DNA of 64,000 bases from Aliiglaciecola sp. CAU 1673 (GTDB lineage Bacteria; Pseudomonadota; Gammaproteobacteria; Enterobacterales; Alteromonadaceae): contig NZ_JARHUG010000005.1 of NCBI RefSeq assembly GCF_029223185.1, forward strand, positions 1 to 64,000, in the 5' to 3' direction. The position numbers were made by a program, and so were the translations under genes. This document shows positions 54,473 through 63,827 of the stretch, piece after piece (position 1 is the stretch's first letter; each line of letters begins with the position of its first letter). Below the pieces are notes generated by a model that saw only the letters and a program-made list of their open reading frames with translations, was not told the DNA's origin and ran no database searches.

Positions 54473-56080
54473 GTGAGTAAAGCCGAAGCCAGCCTGGCCC
54501 ATCTGCATAAAGTCTTTACCAAACCCGAAGGAAAAGATTCCAAGCTTGTCCAATTGGAGCAGCATTTGTCTGACAATCTGGCCGACTTCCTGTCCCGTCA
54601 TGTAGTGGCCAGCGAAACCTCTTTGGAGCAGATTGAGCAAGACTTTCAGCGCACAGCGGTACCAGAGCACCCGCAATTTGTATCCGAGCATGCACAGCAC
54701 CTGTTGGATAAGCTGGTCGCCCATTCGGTAAACACTTATTCGCCGCGCTTTATCGGCCATATGACCTCGGCTCTGCCCTACTTCCACTTATCACTGGCCA
54801 AGTTGATGGTGGGGCTGAATCAAAATCTGGTAAAGATAGAGACCTCCAAAGCCTTTACACCATTGGAGCGCCAGGTACTGGGGATCATGCATCGCCTGAT
54901 TTTCAAAGGCGATGATGCTTTCTACGACACGCATTTACATAGTGCCCATCATGCCCTTGGCGCCTTTTGCAGTGGCGGCACCATTGCCAATATCAGTGCC
55001 TTGTGGGTGGCCAGAAATCGCCTGCTTTGTGCACAGGGAACATACCGTGGCGTGGGCCGTGACGGGCTAATGGCCGGCTTAAAGCACATGAATTTAAATG
55101 GCCTGGCAGTGATCAGCTCCAAACGTGGCCATTATTCCCTGGGTAAAGCGGTGGATTTGCTGGGCCTTGGCAGGGAGTCCCTGGTTACCCTTCCTTGCCC
55201 AGAGCAGCGCTTGCAGCCGCAATTGGTTCGTGAGCAGGCTAAAGCGTTGGCAGAGCGTGGGATCCGTACCATGGCCATCGTCGGTATCGCCGGTACCACC
55301 GAAACGGGCCATATTGATCCGCTCGATGAATTGGCCGATGTGGCTGAAGAACTCGGCTGCCATTTTCATGTGGACGCCGCCTGGGGCGGTGCAACACTCT
55401 TTTCCACCCAACATGCCGGATTACTAAAAGGTATTGAGCGCGCCGATTCGGTAACCTTGGATGCCCACAAGCAGATGTATGTGCCTATGGGCGCAGGTAT
55501 GGTGCTGTTTCGCGATCCAGAGGCCAGCAATGCAGTGCGTCATCATGCCCAGTATATTCTGCGCGAAGGTTCGAAGGATTTGGGTGCGACCAGTCTGGAA
55601 GGGTCTCGTAACGGCATGGCCATGATGCTGTATGCTGCGCTGCATATTTTCGGCCGTGAAGGTTACGAACTGTTGATTGATCAAAGTCTGGCCAAGGCCA
55701 GACAATTTGCCGCCATGTTAAAGGCGCAGCCGGATTTTGAACTGACCACCGAGCCAACCTTATGCCTGCTGACCTACCGCTTATGTCCGGCGCCCATTCA
55801 GACCTTGCTGGCACAATCACCACAGCGAGCTGAAGAGCTCAATCCTCTGCTCGATGAACTGACGGTGATAGTACAAAAACTGCAAAGGGAGGCAGGACAT
55901 TCCTTTGTTTCGCGCACCCGTTTGCAGGTGGCGCCTTATCCAGAGCAGGCTATTAACGTGTTTCGGGTGGTACTGGCCAACCCGCTGACCAGCGAACAAG
56001 ATTTAATGGATATTCTGGATGAGCAGCTGTTGATAGCCAGAAAGACGGATATCTGGCAGCAACTGATGGAACTCGCATAA
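54473..56080 (+). CDS. panP: Pyridoxal-phosphate aspartate 1-decarboxylase PanP
   Basis: A 535-residue group II PLP decarboxylase of the PanP type. In Vibrio and relatives that lack PanD, PanP makes beta-alanine from aspartate for pantothenate. The PLP lysine is in TLDAHKQMYVPMGAG, the cofactor-stacking His in LHSAHHALGAFCSGGT, and the Asp in HVDAAWGGATLFS. The start is a GTG with AAGG upstream. The gene is convergent with panC-panB, where E. coli has panD. A plain glutamate decarboxylase would look similar, but length and context favour PanP. Confidence 0.9.
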   Translation: MSKAEASLAHLHKVFTKPEGKDSKLVQLEQHLSDNLADFLSRHVVASETSLEQIEQDFQRTAVPEHPQFVSEHAQHLLDKLVAHSVNTYSPRFIGHMTSALPYFHLSLAKLMVGLNQNLVKIETSKAFTPLERQVLGIMHRLIFKGDDAFYDTHLHSAHHALGAFCSGGTIANISALWVARNRLLCAQGTYRGVGRDGLMAGLKHMNLNGLAVISSKRGHYSLGKAVDLLGLGRESLVTLPCPEQRLQPQLVREQAKALAERGIRTMAIVGIAGTTETGHIDPLDELADVAEELGCHFHVDAAWGGATLFSTQHAGLLKGIERADSVTLDAHKQMYVPMGAGMVLFRDPEASNAVRHHAQYILREGSKDLGATSLEGSRNGMAMMLYAALHIFGREGYELLIDQSLAKARQFAAMLKAQPDFELTTEPTLCLLTYRLCPAPIQTLLAQSPQRAEELNPLLDELTVIVQKLQREAGHSFVSRTRLQVAPYPEQAINVFRVVLANPLTSEQDLMDILDEQLLIARKTDIWQQLMELA

Positions 56081-56081
56081 A

Positions 56082-56103
56082 AAAGCCGGGCATTCCCGGC
56101 TTT
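56082..56103. terminator. Bidirectional terminator between panP and panC
   Basis: Stem AAAGCCGGG / CCCGGCTTT with a CATT loop, A-rich on the left and T-rich on the right, shared by the two convergent genes. Confidence 0.9.
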
Positions 56104-56110
56104 CTTAAAA

Positions 56111-56965
56111 TCAGTCTTTTAGCGTAACCTGAATATTATCGATAAGCCTGGCTCTGCCTAAGAATGCCGCCACCATCACCACCAGGCGCATGTCTTCGTG
56201 GCCAGGCATTAGCAAGGTATCTGCCGCCCGGATCTCGATATAGTCGGGCTTCAGACCGGCCTCAGCCAGCTTTTGCTTTTTCTCGATAATGATCTTGGAA
56301 TAATCACGACGCCCCAGCTGGATCAGGTCAGCAATGTCTTTAAGAGTCTGATAAAGCAGCGGTGCTAGTGCACGCTCGTTAGGCTTCAAATATTGATTGC
56401 GCGAACTCATGGCCAGGCCATCGGCGTCCCTTACCGTAGGCACCCCGTGGATGTGCAGGTTCATGGAGAGGTCGGTCACCATGGCCTTAATCACCTGCAA
56501 TTGCTGAAAGTCTTTTTCACCAAAGAAGGCATGGTTAGGCTGCACCATGTTAAATAACTTACAGACAATGGTGGCCACACCACGGAAATGCCCGGGACGG
56601 CTGGCGCCACAGATCATGTAGGAAATGCCGGGGACTTCCACAAAGGTCTGTTGCTCAAGACCACGGGGATAAATATCTTGCGCCTTTGGAGTGAACAGCA
56701 CATCCACACCCAACTCTTGTAGCGCTTGAGTGTCCTGTGCCATGGTCCGCGGATAGGCCTCAAGATCTTCATCCGGACCAAATTGCAGCGGGTTCACAAA
56801 AATAGAGACCACCACAATATCCGCAACTTTTCTGGCTTCTTGTACCAGGGTCAGGTGCCCCTGATGCAAATTGCCCATGGTCGGCACGAAGCCAATGACT
56901 TTGCCTTCGATTTGCCAGCTCCGGCGAATTTCTCTTAAATTACTGATTTCGCTGATAATCTGCAT
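56111..56965 (-). CDS. panC: Pantoate-beta-alanine ligase
   Basis: PanC joins pantoate to beta-alanine using ATP, the last step to pantothenate. The 284-residue protein has [15 protein letters not shown] (HIGH-type motif), [41 protein letters not shown] and the KMSKS-like [10 protein letters not shown]. It starts 14 nt after panB. Beta-alanine would come from the adjacent PanP. Confidence 0.97.
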   Translation of the reverse strand: MQIISEISNLREIRRSWQIEGKVIGFVPTMGNLHQGHLTLVQEARKVADIVVVSIFVNPLQFGPDEDLEAYPRTMAQDTQALQELGVDVLFTPKAQDIYPRGLEQQTFVEVPGISYMICGASRPGHFRGVATIVCKLFNMVQPNHAFFGEKDFQQLQVIKAMVTDLSMNLHIHGVPTVRDADGLAMSSRNQYLKPNERALAPLLYQTLKDIADLIQLGRRDYSKIIIEKKQKLAEAGLKPDYIEIRAADTLLMPGHEDMRLVVMVAAFLGRARLIDNIQVTLKD

Positions 56966-56979
56966 TATTTAGACTTAGG

Positions 56980-57774
56980 TTAGTTAAAGCTGTGTTGTTC
57001 TGAGGGGAAGCTGCCATTTTGCACTTCCTCAATAAACAAGCTGACCGCCTTGCGGATATCACCGGTCACGGCCAGATAATTCTTGGAAAACTTTGGCATG
57101 TAGTTGGCGCTTATGCCAAACATGTCATGCATAACCAGTACTTGCCCATCGGTCGCGGCACCGGCACCGATACCAATCACCGGCATACTGACGGCTTTGC
57201 TGACTTTCTCGGCCAAGGCACTGGGAACACATTCCAGCACCAGCATCTGTGCACCAGCCTCATCGAGGAGTTTGGCGTCTTCCATCAGTACCCGCGCCTG
57301 CTCGGCGTCACGGCCTTGCACCTTGAAACCACCCAACTTGTGCACAGACTGAGGCGTCAAGCCAAGATGTGCACAGACCGGTACCCCTCTTTCCACTAAC
57401 CCTTCAATGGTGTCAAACAACCAGCGACCACCTTCCAGCTTAACCATGCTGGCGCCCGAGGCCATCAGCTTGGCTGCGCTGGCATAGGCCTGTTCCGGGG
57501 TGGCATAAGACATAAAGGGCATATCGGCAATCACCATGGCTCGCTGAGTGCCACGTCTGACGGACGCGGTATGATAAGCGATATGTTCAACGGTCACTGG
57601 CAGCGTATCGTCGTGGCCTTGCAGCACCATACCCAGCGAATCACCGATCAGAATGGTGTCAACGCCCTGCTCATCAAAGAGCTTGGCAAAACTGGCGTCA
57701 TAAGCCGTCAGCATAGTGATCTTCTCACCGTTTTGCTTCATGGCCATCAAGGTTGCAGTGGTTACTTTTTTCAT
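56980..57774 (-). CDS. panB: 3-methyl-2-oxobutanoate hydroxymethyltransferase
   Basis: PanB adds the hydroxymethyl group to alpha-ketoisovalerate to give ketopantoate, the first committed step. The 264-residue (beta/alpha)8 enzyme begins [20 protein letters not shown] and has [62 protein letters not shown]-like ([18 protein letters not shown]) and [15 protein letters not shown]. The 115 bp between panB and folK hold no gene; a promoter is likely there but I cannot place it. Confidence 0.97.
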   Translation of the reverse strand: MKKVTTATLMAMKQNGEKITMLTAYDASFAKLFDEQGVDTILIGDSLGMVLQGHDDTLPVTVEHIAYHTASVRRGTQRAMVIADMPFMSYATPEQAYASAAKLMASGASMVKLEGGRWLFDTIEGLVERGVPVCAHLGLTPQSVHKLGGFKVQGRDAEQARVLMEDAKLLDEAGAQMLVLECVPSALAEKVSKAVSMPVIGIGAGAATDGQVLVMHDMFGISANYMPKFSKNYLAVTGDIRKAVSLFIEEVQNGSFPSEQHSFN

Positions 57775-57889
57775 CAGTTACCGTCCTAACTGCGGCAGTA
57801 CCTTAGACTGCCATAATGGATTTTGCCCATATGGGCATGACCCGGATGGGTTTGGCCTGGAAGCGTACCTAGCCTTATTGGACCGCCAA

Positions 57890-58411
57890 CTATACGGATC
57901 CTGGCAAAGAATTCCAGATGTCCGACCTCTGTCGTATCACCATTAATCCGTTTTTGGGGCACTGCCTGGCAAGATTGTTTAGTAACTGGCCGTCGGGCAA
58001 CACCAATTCCGGTGCGATTTCCAGCAACGGATGCAATACAAATTCCCGCTCCCTCATGCCATAGTGCGGCAGGGTCAGCCTTTCGGAATTCACTACCAAA
58101 TCCCCGTATAACAGCAAATCCAAATCCAGGGTTCTCGCCCCCCAACGTTCACTCTTACGTACCCGACCCTGTTCTTGTTCTATGGCTTGTAACGCATCGA
58201 GCAAGGCCAGAGGAGCCAGGCGGGTATCCAGCCGGGCAACGGCATTGACATAGTCGGGCTGATCCTGGGGTCCCATGGGCTTGCTGGCATAGAAAGAGGA
58301 GCAATCGGCCAGGTGACTGTCTGGCAATCGGCGCAGGGCTCTTAGTGCTTCCTGTAACTGCTTTTGGGGGTCATCCAGATTGGCCCCCATGCCGATATAG
58401 CAGCTGATCAT
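57890..58411 (-). CDS. folK: 6-hydroxymethyl-7,8-dihydropterin pyrophosphokinase
   Basis: FolK transfers pyrophosphate from ATP to hydroxymethyl-dihydropterin in folate synthesis. The 173-residue protein has YIGMGANLDDPQKQLQEALR, YASKPMGPQDQPDYVNAVAR, and the signature RWGARTLDLDLLLYG with its two metal-binding Asp. The start is fixed by the ATGA overlap with the pcnB stop, a conserved pcnB-folK coupling. Confidence 0.96.
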   Translation of the reverse strand: MISCYIGMGANLDDPQKQLQEALRALRRLPDSHLADCSSFYASKPMGPQDQPDYVNAVARLDTRLAPLALLDALQAIEQEQGRVRKSERWGARTLDLDLLLYGDLVVNSERLTLPHYGMREREFVLHPLLEIAPELVLPDGQLLNNLARQCPKNGLMVIRQRSDIWNSLPGSV

Positions 58412-59793
58412 TGAACCGGTTTCTTGGTCCTGGGACGACGGCGTTTGGAGCGCGACCGCGAGGTTTTGACACCGCCTTCCCGCAAACTGTCTAAGAGGGC
58501 CTTGCGTCCCTCGGCATCGGCGTCCTGAAAATCTGTCCACCATTTGCCAAGCTCTTCCAACTCACCGCCTTCCTGCTCAGCACGGAGCAACAGAAAGTCA
58601 TAGGCCGCCCGGAACTTAGGATGCTCCAGCAACTGGTAGGCGCGGCGTCCAAAACGACGTGACAAGCGGTGTTGTAGTGCCCAGATATCGCGCATGGGCA
58701 AAGAGAACCGCTTGGGGATCATGATCCGTTGTAACTGGCGATGCAGCACATCATTGACCGCCATATTAAAGGCGTCCAGTGGACTGATTCCGCCTTCTGC
58801 CTGCAGTTCCTGACAGCGTGCATCGACCGGGTACCAGAGGAATGCCGCATACAGGAAAGCCGGGGTCACCTTCATATCCTGGTTGACCCGTTCGTCAGTA
58901 TTGATCAGGACTTGCCGGATCAACTGGCTTTCTTTACTGTCCGCCTTTTTCAACAGGGGTTGCAACTGCGGGAAGAGTTGGTTGAACAAACCATATTGCT
59001 GAAGCAACTCGTAGGTTCTGAGGCCATGGCCGGACATAAAGAGCTTGAGCACCTCTTCAAACAAACGGGCCGGCGGAATATTGGCCAGTAAAGGGGCTAG
59101 CTTAGGAATAAGATCGCCGCAGGACGCGCTGATTTTCATATCCAGTTTGGCGGCAAAGCGCACCGCTCGCAGCATACGTACGGGATCTTCCCGGTAACGG
59201 GTTTCCGGATCACCGATCAGCCGAATTTCACGTGCTTTAATGGCCTGCATGCCACCGGCAAAGTCAGCCACACTAAAATCGGCGATGTTGTAATACATGG
59301 CATTGATGGTGAAATCGCGGCGTTCGGCATCTTCTTCCAGGCTGCCAAAAACGTTATCGCGTAATAACAAGCCTTCGTCACTGCGTTTACTGAGTTTGGC
59401 AGTTTGCTCGTCATCTTCTTCCTGATGATGGCCCCGGAAGGTAGCCACTTCGATCACATCACGACCAAAAACCACGTGGGCCAGGCGGAAACGACGTCCG
59501 ATCAGACGGCAATTGCGGAACAGCTCTTTGACCTGTTCAGGTGTAGCATCGGTAGCCACATCATAGTCTTTGGGATGCAACCCCATGAGCATATCGCGCA
59601 CACAGCCACCCACCAGAAATGCCTGAAAGCCGGCATTGTGCAGCCGGTAAAGCACCTTCAATGCATTCTCACTGATATCACTGCGGGAAATACTGTGATC
59701 TGCGCGGGGGATAATGGTGGGAGTCAGGCCCTTTTTGGCCTCAACAGTGCCTGAAAAGGCCTGTTTTACCCTGTTAATAACCCGGGAAATAAT
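58408..59793 (-). CDS. pcnB: Poly(A) polymerase I (start at AUU)
   Basis: PcnB adds 3' poly(A) tails that promote RNA decay. The protein has the nucleotidyltransferase site LVGGCVRDMLMG and KDYDVATDATPEQV, the HGRRFRLAHV-like IGRRFRLAHVVFG, RDFTINAM, and a basic C-terminal tail (KTSRSRSKRRRPRTKK). The first ATG/GTG in frame would start at MKVLYRLHN, cutting off about 44 residues that match E. coli PcnB, including SDISENALKV. Reading on upstream, the frame is open to tandem ATT codons at 59793-59788 preceded 8 nt upstream by AGGAG. The product then starts (M)ISRVINRVKQAFS, aligning with E. coli MFTRVANFCRKVLS, and is 461 residues (E. coli about 465). E. coli pcnB also uses AUU. Confidence 0.9.
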   Translation of the reverse strand: MISRVINRVKQAFSGTVEAKKGLTPTIIPRADHSISRSDISENALKVLYRLHNAGFQAFLVGGCVRDMLMGLHPKDYDVATDATPEQVKELFRNCRLIGRRFRLAHVVFGRDVIEVATFRGHHQEEDDEQTAKLSKRSDEGLLLRDNVFGSLEEDAERRDFTINAMYYNIADFSVADFAGGMQAIKAREIRLIGDPETRYREDPVRMLRAVRFAAKLDMKISASCGDLIPKLAPLLANIPPARLFEEVLKLFMSGHGLRTYELLQQYGLFNQLFPQLQPLLKKADSKESQLIRQVLINTDERVNQDMKVTPAFLYAAFLWYPVDARCQELQAEGGISPLDAFNMAVNDVLHRQLQRIMIPKRFSLPMRDIWALQHRLSRRFGRRAYQLLEHPKFRAAYDFLLLRAEQEGGELEELGKWWTDFQDADAEGRKALLDSLREGGVKTSRSRSKRRRPRTKKPVQ

Positions 59794-59878
59794 AACGCGC
59801 TCTCCTATACCAGAGGGATATGCCTAAAAAATGGGCGCTAATAATATACCAGCCAAGGTTAAAAGAGAATCCGCACCG

Positions 59879-60757
59879 TCAGACCTGATTCATTTGATAT
59901 TCGCGGCGTTCGGACACTAAATCATGGCGCCAGCGCCGGATAGCTAAAGCAAGGAACTGCTCTATGTTATCTACATCCTGTAAATCATTGGGTAAGCCCA
60001 GGATCTCACCCGCTTTCTTAAGATTATTCAGCGCCAACGTCGCTTCCAGCGCTGGTGCCCGGTTTTGTTTGCTTAGCTTCAGCCCAGGAGCCGCCATGGC
60101 AATAGGCAGATGCAGCCAGGAGGGGGGAGTTGCTTCCAGGGCTTCATACAAAGCGATTTGACTTACGCTGGCTTCCAGCAGGTCAGCACCGCGCACCACT
60201 TGTGTAATACCTTGGCGGATATCATCCACCACCACTGCCAGATGGTACGCATAGAGTCCGTCTTTGCGCTTAATAATAAAGTCTTCATCTGCCTGTTTCG
60301 GATTCACTTCAATAAGGCCCAGGCGCTCATCAATAAAACTACGAACCGGATTGACGTTGCGAAAGCGTAAGGAGGTATCTGACAAGGACAAACCCAAATC
60401 CCGGCAAGTGCCAGGGTAGAAACCACCCGCAGCCTTAATCTGTGCGCGGGTACAACGACAGGCATAGCAAAGCTCCTTAGCACTGAGACCGGCCAGGGCC
60501 TGCTCATAGTAGTCGCTATGCTGGCTCTGATATGTAACCATCCCATCCCAATACAAGTGATGGTCTTCCAGGCTTTGCAGGATCATATCGCTGGCGCCCG
60601 GCATTTCTCTGGGGGGATCGATATCTTCGATTCTGACCAGCCATTGGCCACCTTGTTTCTTCGCTTGCAGGTAGCTACCCAAGGCAGCAACGAGTGAGCC
60701 TAAGTGCAAAGGGCCTGAGGGTGAGGGGGCGAAACGGGTTTTGTAGGGGTTTGGCAT
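59879..60757 (-). CDS. gluQ: Glutamyl-Q tRNA(Asp) synthetase
   Basis: GluQRS attaches glutamate to the queuosine base in the anticodon of tRNA-Asp. It resembles the catalytic half of GluRS and lacks the anticodon domain. The 292-residue protein has RFAPSPSGPLHLGSLVAALG (HIGH-type), RIEDIDPPRE, the zinc site CYACRC...GTCR and KLSKQNRAP (KMSKS-type). It lies between dksA and pcnB, the standard gammaproteobacterial order. Confidence 0.96.
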   Translation of the reverse strand: MPNPYKTRFAPSPSGPLHLGSLVAALGSYLQAKKQGGQWLVRIEDIDPPREMPGASDMILQSLEDHHLYWDGMVTYQSQHSDYYEQALAGLSAKELCYACRCTRAQIKAAGGFYPGTCRDLGLSLSDTSLRFRNVNPVRSFIDERLGLIEVNPKQADEDFIIKRKDGLYAYHLAVVVDDIRQGITQVVRGADLLEASVSQIALYEALEATPPSWLHLPIAMAAPGLKLSKQNRAPALEATLALNNLKKAGEILGLPNDLQDVDNIEQFLALAIRRWRHDLVSERREYQMNQV

Positions 60758-60837
60758 AATGGAGAACGGTGCAAATCATGTCACCTTGCACTGGGCCGAA
60801 AGATGACTTCAATGCGTAAGGTTTCCGAGCTGTCACC

Positions 60838-60940
60838 CATCCATGGGACATCGCCCAGGTCGGCCGTCCACGGCCTCTCGTAAATCCCTCTCGGAGTGAC
60901 GTTAAGTCACTCCGAGTCGCCGAAGGCGACCGGGATTTAC
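60838..60940. repeat. Structured dispersed repeat (copy 2) between gluQ and dksA
   Basis: A compact set of perfect inverted repeats: CCCAT-CC-ATGGG (60838-60849), GGCCGT-CC-ACGGCC (60862-60875), then an outer stem GTAAATCCC / GGGATTTAC (60880-60888 with 60932-60940). This outer stem encloses CTCGGAGTGAC-GTTAA-GTCACTCCGAG and TCGCC-GAA-GGCGA. The last three stems form a three-way junction. The block TCCACGG-N22-GTGACGTTAAGT is shared with copy 1 near 10450-10490. Its right arm overlaps the dksA stop codon, so it may act as the 3' end of the dksA mRNA. Confidence 0.7.
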
Positions 60941-61386
60941 CCCTGCATTTGTTTTTCTTTGATCTCAGCCATGGTCTTGCAGTCGATACAAAGATCGGCT
61001 GTGGGCCTGGCTTCTAAGCGACGAACACCAATCTCGATACCGCAAGAATCACAAAAACCGAAATCGTCATCATCGATGCGCTTTAAGGTTTTCTCAATTT
61101 TCTTAATAAGCTTGCGCTCACGATCACGGGTGCGCAATTCGAGGCTGAACTCTTCTTCCTGGGCGGCTCTGTCTACCGGATCGGGGAAGTTAGCGGCTTC
61201 ATCCTGCATGTGGTGCACGGTGCGATCCACTTCCTCGCGCAACTGATCCCGCCAGGCTTTCAGTAAGCGGCGAAAATGTTCCAGTTGCCCGTCATTCATA
61301 TACTCTTCGCCGTCTTTTTCCTGGTACGGAGTAAGACCGGCCAGAGCCAGTAAACCGAGTGACTTATGTGAATTTTCTGTTGGCAT
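60937..61386 (-). CDS. dksA: RNA polymerase-binding transcription factor DksA
   Basis: DksA binds the RNA polymerase secondary channel and with ppGpp inhibits rRNA promoters, such as the rrn promoters at the left of this window. The 149-residue protein has the coiled-coil (about 33-108) with the tip [11 protein letters not shown], then a four-Cys zinc finger CDSCGIEI...LCIDC. AGGAG lies 9 nt before the ATG. The stop codon lies within the right arm of a structured repeat. Confidence 0.98.
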   Translation of the reverse strand: MPTENSHKSLGLLALAGLTPYQEKDGEEYMNDGQLEHFRRLLKAWRDQLREEVDRTVHHMQDEAANFPDPVDRAAQEEEFSLELRTRDRERKLIKKIEKTLKRIDDDDFGFCDSCGIEIGVRRLEARPTADLCIDCKTMAEIKEKQMQG

Positions 61387-61544
61387 CAGCCAAATCTCCT
61401 AAACAGCTACACATGGGCAATGATGTGCAAGCGGCTATCTATATCAGAAAGCCCCAGTGCAGGCAACGCTGGGTAATGCAATCCATGCCCGAAAAAGCAG
61501 ACTGCTCAATATGATTACTCATTCGGAAAAATCAACCCATTTGT

Positions 61545-62246
61545 TCATATTTTAAATGCCAATTGTTGATTTAGTTCGATTTTTTCCGGGTTGATGCTGC
61601 ATCCCCAAGCCATCACTTCCACACCAACAGCCAAGGCTTCGCTCAATGTTGCCGCATAGTGGGGATCTAAATGGCTCGCGGCTTTGACCGAGTGAATACC
61701 GCTGTGTTGCACACAAAATAACAGCACTACTCGATACCCCAGCCTTTTTAAGCGCATCAACTCCTGTAAATGCTGTTGTCCGCGCAGGGTGACCGTATCC
61801 GGGAAGTACCCCTGTCCGTCGTGCAATAAGGTGACCGACTTCACCTCCACATAGCAATCCTGTTGCTGACCTGACAGCATAAAATCTAATCTGTGATTGC
61901 TGTCTTTGGGCTTCACCTCGCGCCGCACTCTTTCGTAGCCGCTCAGTGCTGTGATTTTGTTTGTTGCTAAGGCTTCTTCCACCAATTTATTGGCCAAATG
62001 CGTGTTGATACCTATCCAATGGCCTTGGTTGTCCTTTGCCAGTTGCCAGCTGTACGCCAGCTTACGGCCAGGATCGGGGTGATAAGAGACAAAGGCCCGA
62101 AAGCCCGGCTCTGCACAGCCGGTCATGGCGCCGGTATTGGCGCAATGGGCAGTAATGACCTCGCCGGTGTCGAGTTGGATATCGGCCAGAAATCGCTTGT
62201 AGCGTTTAATTAGCGTGCCGGATTGTAATGGCGGGGAAAACTGCAT
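61545..62246 (-). CDS. sfsA: Sugar fermentation stimulation protein A
   Basis: A 233-residue SfsA-family protein with the OB-fold start (LIKRYKRFLADIQLDTGEVI; TAHCANTGAMTGC) and a nuclease-like C-terminal domain (RLDFMLSG; CYVEVKSVTL; FPDTVTLRGQQHLQELMRL). E. coli SfsA was described as affecting maltose genes and as DNA-binding; the conserved E-x-K site hints at a nuclease. It precedes dksA as in E. coli. Confidence 0.94.
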   Translation of the reverse strand: MQFSPPLQSGTLIKRYKRFLADIQLDTGEVITAHCANTGAMTGCAEPGFRAFVSYHPDPGRKLAYSWQLAKDNQGHWIGINTHLANKLVEEALATNKITALSGYERVRREVKPKDSNHRLDFMLSGQQQDCYVEVKSVTLLHDGQGYFPDTVTLRGQQHLQELMRLKRLGYRVVLLFCVQHSGIHSVKAASHLDPHYAATLSEALAVGVEVMAWGCSINPEKIELNQQLAFKI

Positions 62247-62323
62247 GGCTTGAGACTGCTCCTAGTGCTGAATTAGACTGTGGGGGTGAACCTCTCATAT
62301 TATCCCCATAACAGGAGCAACGC

Positions 62324-63610
62324 ATGTCTCACCTTTCGGTGCGTCTTAGCATAGAAAAACCCAATTCCCAGTGGAGCGCAAAAGCCCCCCTCTCCTTCGA
62401 TGGCAACGGCGCCGTCATTCATGTGGCCGGTCAGGAACAAGAGCAGCTCAGGGCAATTCGCAAAGCAGCCAGATTGCTCGACGGCATGGCCGTAGAGCGC
62501 GTACAACTGCAAGGACAATGGCAGTTAGAGCAACAGTGGGCCTTTGCCAGCAGCTATACCACGCCCAAACGCATCAACGCCATCACCTGGTGTGAGGATG
62601 AAAACCAGGCCAAGCTTGAGAAAATGTACCAGGCCATGCTGTTTACCCGAGCTTTAATAAACCGCACGCCTGAAGAGTTATCGCCGCAAAAGCTGGCAGA
62701 TGAAGCCCAGCAATGGCTGCAGACGTTGGGCGGTAAAGCTGTTACTGCCACACAAATCATCGGGGAGCAGCTGCAGGAAAAAGGTTGGGTGGGTATTTAC
62801 CAGGTTGGCCGCGGCAGTGACAGGCCGCCTGTGATGCTGGAACTGGATTACAACCCCAGCGGCGATGCTAACGCCCCTGTGGCCGCCGCACTGGTAGGCA
62901 AAGGGATCACCTTTGACAGTGGTGGCTACAGCATCAAAACCAGCGAAGGTATGCTGACCATGAAATGTGACATGGGCGGTGCAGCAACCGTCACCGGAGG
63001 CCTGGGACTGGCCATTTCACAAGGGCTGAACAAAAGGGTGAAGCTGTTCCTGTGTTGTGCGGAAAACCTGATCAGTGGCCATGCCTATAAGTTAGGAGAC
63101 ATCCTGACTTATAAAAACGGATTGAAAGTAGAAATCGTTAACACCGATGCTGAAGGGCGACTGGTTTTGGCCGATGGTTTAATGGCGGCAGGGGAAACCG
63201 GCGCACCGTTGATCATTGATGCCGCGACACTAACCGGTGCGGCAGTCATGGCCGTTGGCAGTGAATACAACGCCCTGTTTGGCTTGGATAAAGCCTTGCA
63301 ACAACAGTTTTTGTCTTATGCAAGCGAAGAGCGTGAGCCTGCCTGGCCCTTACCGCTGGAAGTCTGGCACCAGGAACAATGCCCTTCTCCTTACGCAGAT
63401 ACCGCCAATAGCCGACCGGTAAAAGGTGGCGGCGCTGGCGGGGCCTCCAATGCGGCAGGCTTCTTGTCCCGTTTTGTGCCTAATCAAGGTCAGGGATGGG
63501 TGCATATGGATTTGGCAGCGGCGTTTAATAACACCGCAACACCGCTGATGCCTGCGGGTGCAACTGCCCAAGGCATCCGCACCATCGCCAAGGCGCTGCT
63601 GCAAGCCTGA
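62324..63610 (+). CDS. pepB: Peptidase B (M17 leucyl-type aminopeptidase)
   Basis: A 428-residue cytosolic aminopeptidase with two metal ions. Conserved M17 motifs are VGKGITFDSGGYSIKTSEGM (catalytic Lys and metal Asp), MKCDMGGAA, the signature NTDAEGRLVLADGL, and a C-terminal GGAGGASNAAGFLSRFV. Length is close to E. coli PepB (427), shorter than PepA. GGAG lies upstream of the ATG. Monocistronic, divergent from sfsA. Confidence 0.95.
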   Translation: MSHLSVRLSIEKPNSQWSAKAPLSFDGNGAVIHVAGQEQEQLRAIRKAARLLDGMAVERVQLQGQWQLEQQWAFASSYTTPKRINAITWCEDENQAKLEKMYQAMLFTRALINRTPEELSPQKLADEAQQWLQTLGGKAVTATQIIGEQLQEKGWVGIYQVGRGSDRPPVMLELDYNPSGDANAPVAAALVGKGITFDSGGYSIKTSEGMLTMKCDMGGAATVTGGLGLAISQGLNKRVKLFLCCAENLISGHAYKLGDILTYKNGLKVEIVNTDAEGRLVLADGLMAAGETGAPLIIDAATLTGAAVMAVGSEYNALFGLDKALQQQFLSYASEEREPAWPLPLEVWHQEQCPSPYADTANSRPVKGGGAGGASNAAGFLSRFVPNQGQGWVHMDLAAAFNNTATPLMPAGATAQGIRTIAKALLQA

Positions 63611-63615
63611 AAATA

Positions 63616-63643
63616 AGAAAGGGAAGCGCTGGCTTCCCTTTCT
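63616..63643. terminator. Bidirectional terminator after pepB
   Basis: A 12-bp perfect stem AGAAAGGGAAGC / GCTTCCCTTTCT with a 4-nt loop, between pepB and the convergent small HTH gene. Confidence 0.88.
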
Positions 63644-63644
63644 T

Positions 63645-63827
63645 TTAGATTCCGCCTATACGCTCGGCGAACTCTTTGTACCTTTTGACATCATTCATAT
63701 CAAAAAGGGGTTTTCCGTTGGCGTCCTTGTCTTTGGCGACTAGCAGGCTTTCCCGCTCCAGACGCTCAACTCTGATTTCCTGGACGCCCAGGAACTGCGC
63801 TACTTCCGCTACCGACATCAAACTCAT
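63645..63827 (-). CDS. Small helix-turn-helix (excisionase/MerR-like) DNA-binding protein
   Basis: A 60-residue protein with the HTH_17/excisionase pattern: MSVAEVAQFLGVQEIRVERL (helix-turn-helix), a short hairpin wing (LLVAKDKDANGKPLF) and a closing helix (DMNDVKRYKEFAERIG). AAGG lies 5 nt before the ATG. No integrase or phage gene is nearby in the window, so it is more likely a small chromosomal regulator than an Xis. Target unknown. Confidence 0.75.
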   Translation of the reverse strand: MSLMSVAEVAQFLGVQEIRVERLERESLLVAKDKDANGKPLFDMNDVKRYKEFAERIGGI

